This document shows positions 59,231-64,000 of a stretch of 64,000 nucleotides of DNA, piece after piece; within the stretch, counting starts at the first letter, position 1; each line of letters begins with the position of its first letter. A program made the position numbers and the translations under genes. Under the pieces are notes generated by a model, which searched no databases, was not told the origin of the DNA, and saw only the letters and a list, made by a program, of their open reading frames with translations. Origin of the DNA: Drosophila persimilis (taxonomy: Eukaryota; Arthropoda; Insecta; Diptera; Drosophilidae); the NCBI RefSeq assembly GCF_003286085.1, contig NW_020825349.1, forward strand, positions 1 through 64,000. The letters are read 5' to 3'.

Positions 59231-61461
59231 GGGAAGTGCTCCGCTTACGTAAGCAGATTGAAATGTTATTTCGAATCTTAATGAGTTCTAACTTCTTATA
59301 ATTGAAGAATAGTTTGTCAGTTCTACAACCTCTCCTATCTACATTTCGAAGCTCTGATCTAACAATGGTTGTAAAACTTTGCGAAGATTGTCTTTTGACG
59401 CCTGCATAAATAGTGGGAAAGGATAACTCTTCCGAGTCAATGTCTAGAATCATGTCGAGAGGTCGTTGGCCTTGACCTGGTGCGATTTTAATAATCTTAT
59501 CATCAAATGGTATGTTGTTTTCAAGCAGAGTTTCCTGACCTCCAGGGTTGAGCTCTTCGGCTTCTACTTCCTCGTCGGGATGGGCTGGATCCGTATCTAC
59601 ATTCCTATCTCTATTCTGCATACTTTCTAAAAAGGCTGCGTCTGATTGAGATGCTACGAAAGGAACAATATCGGATGTGAAACCAGAGATTCATTGCTCG
59701 TTAACTACAACATTATGCTTTTTATACAAATCTGTGGTAACTAAATAACGAAGTGCTTCAAAAATGTTGGAAGGTCTAATGGTTTCAGCCATGAAAGCAT
59801 GAAGATACTCTTTTCTGCGTTTGAGGTGGAGCTGAATTACCTGGGCTTCATGGAAAGCTCGTGGAAGCTCCTACACGATATATAATGGTATTTTGACCTC
59901 GACCCCCAGGCAATATAGGCTTAATTATCATAAATGGAAGTCGAGGAGAAAGCAGTCGTTCCTCTAATGGAGTAAGCCCCTTTAAGCAGTCGGGCAGCAT
60001 GGGGAAATCTAATTCATTGAAGAAAAGCTTAGGCTTTATACGCTTCTTAATGTTGCTATGACATGTTCTGCAGAATTTTAATGCTGGGCAATCAGAAGGG
60101 AATGCTAAAAGGCTCTCAAGAGCGAAAATTTCACCACTAAACTCGCAATCACTTTCTAAAAGGACGCGAGGAATCTTACAAATTCGTTTGGGGAACCACA
60201 GGCCTTTGCAAGAAAGGCAAGCCTGATCAGGACCCAGCTTTATATTCCTGTTATAAACTACTTTCAGAGCTTCTAGGCCACTAAGCCTGATTCTGGGTTC
60301 TATTTGAGCCCTATCTTCCTGGGAGATATTTGCTCGTTCCTGCTGCATTCGGGAGGCGTTTCTAAAATTTTGCTCAACTCTATTGCTGCTATCGCTCCTA
60401 TATTGGCTAACTCTCTGACTAGCAGTTCTGGCAGCGTCAATTTCTAACTGTCGTGCTGCGGCACGAGCAGCTTGGCGTGCCAGAGTGTCTCGCGCTCGCG
60501 AGATACGCCTACGATCTACTAAGCTCCGTTCTTGGACCCTGCGAACTCTATCCTGCTCTCTTTCTAACATGCGTCTCCTTTCGTTATTTAAACGTACGCG
60601 TTGTCGCCTCTCTGTATTCCGTTCTTGCTCTCTTGTCCTATAGTCCGAGTCCTGTCTTCGTCTGGACCGACGCACAGTATCGGCCACTTGCTCCTCGTGT
60701 CTAATCTGTGCGTCTGATCGCCTAACTATATGTTCTACAGTGTTATGTTCCTGCTCTCGTGCCCTATATTCCGAGTCCTGTCTTCGTCTGGACCGACGCA
60801 CAGTATTGGCCACTTGCTCCTCATGTCTAATCTGTGCGTCTGTTCGCCTAACTATATGTTCTCCTGTATTCTGTTCTTGCTCTCGTGCCCTATATTCCGA
60901 GTCCTGTCTACGTCTGGACCGACAAACAGTATCGGTCACTTGCTCCTGACGTCTAATGCGAGAGTCTGTTCGTCTCAGTACATGTTCGCCGGTATTTTGT
61001 GCCTGCTCTGTAGCCCTATACCTTTGGCTCCTTCTGCGTTTGAACCGACGCTCAGTATTGACCACTTGCCGCTGTTGTGTTCTCAATTCTACTCTTTCTT
61101 CTATATTCTCTACCTGTTGGTTCCGTAAACGTACGGACTGACGCACGGACACGTGTCGTTTATTCTGTGCATTTATGCCATCACTATTGCCTACTGTATT
61201 CTCTACCTGGTCACCAGGGACGGCTGCCTGCTCTTCCTGACCTACACCGGAAACCTGCCAAGCAGACACTTGATTTGGTCCCTTCGTCTCTAGCTCTTGG
61301 TTTCTAACTGGTTCAACGAACACAGGGTCTGCATCTATTACAAGTTCCCTATTTTCAATAAACTCAATATTTTCTAAATTTTCTAAATTTCTATCTCTAT
61401 TTGATCTGTTTCTCAATTTGCGTCTCTGAGACTTCTGAGAAGCAGATAGCCTACGAGGCAT
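59231..61461 (-). pseudogene. Helentron Rep N-terminal region (H3), with native start
   Basis: ORF 59848-61461 begins MPRRLSASQKSQRR at 61461, apparently the true Rep start. Residues about 135-300 are four to five tandem Arg/Glu-rich repeats of ~43 residues (RRSRRRQDSEYRAREQE ... DAQIRHEEQVA), probably forming coiled helices, followed by the CLSCKGLWFPKRIC zinc-type motif. A frame change and a stop (near 59850 and 59690) lead to ORF 59226-59621 (NIPFDDKIIKIAPGQ). It is cut at 59231 by DINE-1 before the HUH domain. Confidence 0.87.
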
Positions 61462-61640
61462 GATAAAATGTATGTATGTATATAAAATATAACAATATAT
61501 TATATTATATAATATATCATACTATATTATTATATACAATATAATAAATGATAATAATATAACTAATAATGAAATATAATATAATATATATTTATATATA
61601 TATATTATAAAACTATAATTATATATATATAATATATAAT
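61462..61640. other. AT-rich low-complexity tract upstream of Helentron start
   Basis: About 180 bp of almost pure A/T with TATATA repeats between the Rep ATG and more balanced sequence. It could include the Helentron promoter or be a decayed microsatellite. No gene. Confidence 0.6.
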
Positions 61641-62677
61641 TAATGTAAATTAACTTGTAACTTCCCAAAGCGTCAGCAATCGGTGGCAGCGACGTCCCCT
61701 GGCGAGAGCAGCAGCGAATTCCGTCCTCAGCCGCTATGCAGGCAGCGACGTCCGTCCTCAGCCTCCAGTGACGCCATCAGAGGCACCGAAAAGCCATATA
61801 CCTTAATAAGCAAGCACTACTTTTATTTAATAAGTTAAAAACTAAACTAGTTTGAATGGGTTTAATTCGAAATCGGTAATCGGTAAAAAGTCTCTATCGC
61901 TCTGCCTGGCTCGATACCAACTGGTCCCAACGAAACACAGCCTATTGAGATTTCGCGGTCTTTTTACGAGTGAGTCACTCAAGAAAGAGAGAAGGAAGTC
62001 AAAGCATGCTGGAAGAGACTTACAAGGTGAATGCACGAATAAGGTGGCGCCGAAAGACAGCAAGTGATGACGTCATCTTGTTAATAAAGACACTTGCATC
62101 CATATGTAAATGTGTATGGATGTGAACAGACAGTTTAGAGAACACTTTTCTGAGTGGGGCAGAGAAGCATGCGGAACAAACGGACAATTCAATTCATGTT
62201 TTCCAAATAGACATAGAAGGTGAATTCACCAATAAGGTGCCGTATGATAATCGCTGAAAGAGAGCAGCTGTGGTGATGACGTCACCTTGTTAGACATTTT
62301 CAGCTTTTGTATGTATGGACATTTGCTCTATTGAGAGAACACTTGTCTGTGTAGGACAGAGAACTGAGAGAATAACTCAAATAACGCAAAAAAATGGAGC
62401 GGCTTTTTTCTCATTTCTTCCATACGCATATGTAGCGCCATTTGGCTAATAAGAATTGTTATTAGGATAGTATTTTATGAAGTCTAGTGTAAGTTAGGCT
62501 AGGGCAAAGCGGGAGCGCAATAAAAGCTCGCTCTCTCGCTCTTGGCGAATTCGCCCCGCTTTGCCACCGTAGGTAAGATAGGCGCAGAAGAAATTGTTTG
62601 AATACATGAAGAGAAGTCGAGAAAAATCTACGAAACCGAACGCACGCATTGCTTTTTTTCCTCATATTAAAAATAAA
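61641..62677. other. Unassigned sequence, possibly Helentron 5' region or other TE
   Basis: No coding region supported. It contains two diverged direct repeats (about 62022-62165 and 62217-62360), each with a TGACGTCA/TGACGTCAC site and a GAGAACAC...CTGAGTG/CTGTGTA segment. It also holds an inverted repeat near 62492-62564 (GCAAAGCGGG / CCCCGCTTTGCC). I do not recognise a TE family. Confidence 0.5.
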
Positions 62678-63785
62678 CGAGGGGGAACGTTGTGAGTTGC
62701 TGCGGACACCGCAACTCTAGAGTTATACCCGATACTAAGTCAGTATGGCTCTCCTCCGGCAGACGCCGCTAATATTTAACGACACGACAAAGAGTGCGTG
62801 CGAGAGAGACAGAAAATCAGTCTGAGCGTGACGTCGGGCGCTGCGTAGCCACTGCAAATTGATTTGTTCCTTTTGGCTATAAAAATTATCTGATCTGGTC
62901 CAGATTCAGCAATCTAATAGATATGGTCATTATCTATGATTCTGCGTTTTTAGTTTTCTCAAATCTGCAATATTGTGGATGCAACAGATTTTCGTCCTTT
63001 GTGGGGGCGGATGGGGGTGGGGCGAAATTCTGAGATATACGTTTTATAGTGACATCTTAAAGGAGTGTGTGTACCAAATTTGGTTACTCTAGCCTTAATA
63101 GTCTCTGAGATTTGTGGTTGCCTCAGATTTTCGTCCTTTGCGGGGGCGGAAGGGGGTGTGTCGAAATTTGGACATGAAACGGTCAAGGTTCGATATCACA
63201 GGAGTGTGGATACCAAATTTGGTTGCTCTGGCTTTTATAGGTTCTGAGATCCTTGAACTCATATTTTGCAATTGGCAAAACCGACCATGAAACCTGTGTG
63301 TTAGAGTGAGACAGAGCGAGAAAGAGTGAAATTGTTTTCGTGATTCTGGCTATAATAATTATACGATCTGGTTCAGATTTTGCACTCTAGAAGATATAGT
63401 CATCTTCTACGATTCTGCGTTTTTAGTTTTCTCGTATCGTCGAAATTGTGGATGCCACAGATTTTCGCCCTTTGTGGGGGCGGAAGTGGGCGGGGCAAAG
63501 TTTTGAAATATTTTTGGAGCAGTGACATATCACAGAAGTCTGGATCCAAAACATCGTTGTTCTAGCTCTTATAGTCTTTGAGCATTAGGCGCTGAAGGGG
63601 ACGGACAGACGGACAGACGGACGGACGGACAGACAGACAGGGCTCAATCGACTCGGCTATTGATGCTGATCAAGAATATATATACTTTATAGGGTCGGAA
63701 ACGATTCCTTCTGGACGTTACACACATCCACTTTTACCACAAATCTAATATACCCCAATACTCATTTTGAGTATCGGGTATAAAA
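62678..63785 (+). mobile_element. DINE-1-like Helentron derivative, full length (about 1.1 kb)
   Basis: 5' terminus CGAGGGGGAACGTTGTGAG at 62678, GAGTTGC...GCAACTC hairpin, subterminal TATACCCGATACT (near 62723), body of repeated ACAGATTTTCG/GGGGGCGGA blocks, GACA/GACG tract (63600-63643), TCAAGAATATATATACTT, and a 3' palindrome at 63750-63781 (ATACCC ... AATACTCA / TGAGTAT ... GGGTAT). The 5' and 3' subterminal repeats are inverted, as described for Helentron-type elements. Non-coding. Confidence 0.9.
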
Positions 63786-63806
63786 ATCACCGCGTCGGTC
63801 GTGCAA

Positions 63807-64000
63807 TACCCTGTCTGCAGCTATATACAAAAGGAGACATATACATATACCATCTACCAAAGGAGATCCAAGTGGAGCATCCAGCATCAGAAGAGGAGAG
63901 TACAGCACCTGGAATTTCCAATCTTATCAAGAGGTATTTGTGCAAAAAATTGAAAGCTCGAGTGAAGACGAAAAGATTAAAAAACTCGCAATTATTGTCT
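63807..64000 (+). other. Unrecognised sequence with an open frame to the window end
   Basis: After the DINE-1 3' end one plus-strand frame stays open to base 64000, including residues like EYSTWNFQSYQEVFVQ and KIESSSEDEKIKK. No start is identified and the family is not recognised; it could be the edge of another TE gene or chance. Confidence 0.25.

Overview
The window is a solid block of nested and rearranged transposable elements. I found no host gene, tRNA, rRNA or CRISPR array. The families present (DINE-1/INE-1-like Helentron derivatives, an autonomous Helentron with a HUH Rep domain, BEL/Pao, Ty1/copia and two Ty3/gypsy LTR elements, a LOA/R1-type LINE and a Polinton/Maverick) together with ~64-bp introns point to a Drosophila species, in heterochromatin, a piRNA-cluster-like locus or another TE graveyard. 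The species cannot be fixed from sequence alone.

Layout. (1) 1-19947: a nest of LTR elements carried as a tandem duplication (unit 1 893-10240, unit 2 10241-19947, 2-bp microhomology at the join). In each unit a minus-strand mdg1/mdg3-like Ty3/gypsy element is interrupted by a plus-strand Ty1/copia element (207-bp LTRs, TSD TATTG) and by a minus-strand Osvaldo/Ulysses-like Ty3/gypsy element whose LTR (TGTGACG...CGTCACA) carries a ~36-bp minisatellite. (2) 19875-21019: DINE-1 fragment, Helentron Rep fragment and BEL reverse-transcriptase fragment. (3) 21020-36987: a complete 15,968-bp Polinton with 1,479-bp terminal inverted repeats and a 6-bp TSD (AACGGG), inserted in that BEL element. (4) 36988-42432 and 46761-49596: two minus-strand BEL copies joined through Helentron and DINE-1 pieces; the second is split by a 4,328-bp LOA-type LINE (42433-46760, TSD TCCACATA). 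(5) 49597-59230: a plus-strand Helentron running into a third BEL copy, then Helentron and DINE-1 pieces, a fourth BEL fragment and more DINE-1. (6) 59231-64000: the 5' half of a minus-strand Helentron Rep gene, an AT-rich stretch, about 1 kb of unassigned sequence, a full-length DINE-1 with its 3' hairpin, and an unknown end piece.

The Polinton is the outstanding feature. It keeps protein-primed DNA polymerase B, a retroviral-type integrase with chromodomain, a packaging ATPase, an adenovirus-like cysteine protease, a double-jelly-roll major capsid and a penton-like minor capsid, plus several small accessory genes. Three points are not apparent from simple ORF calling. PolB is one gene split by a 64-bp in-frame intron. 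A 106-aa gene has its ATG immediately followed by a perfect 5' splice site. A 46-aa zinc-knuckle ORF lies between the ATPase and a further conserved gene, which a homopolymer frameshift breaks. The TIRs carry a duplicated acidic-protein gene and an inverted copy of their own terminus.

The rest documents how such regions evolve. The same BEL/Helentron/DINE junction occurs three times, which implies duplication of a composite unit. The nested TSDs give a relative order of insertion: BEL before Polinton and LINE, and mdg-like before copia-like and Osvaldo-like, with the tandem duplication last.
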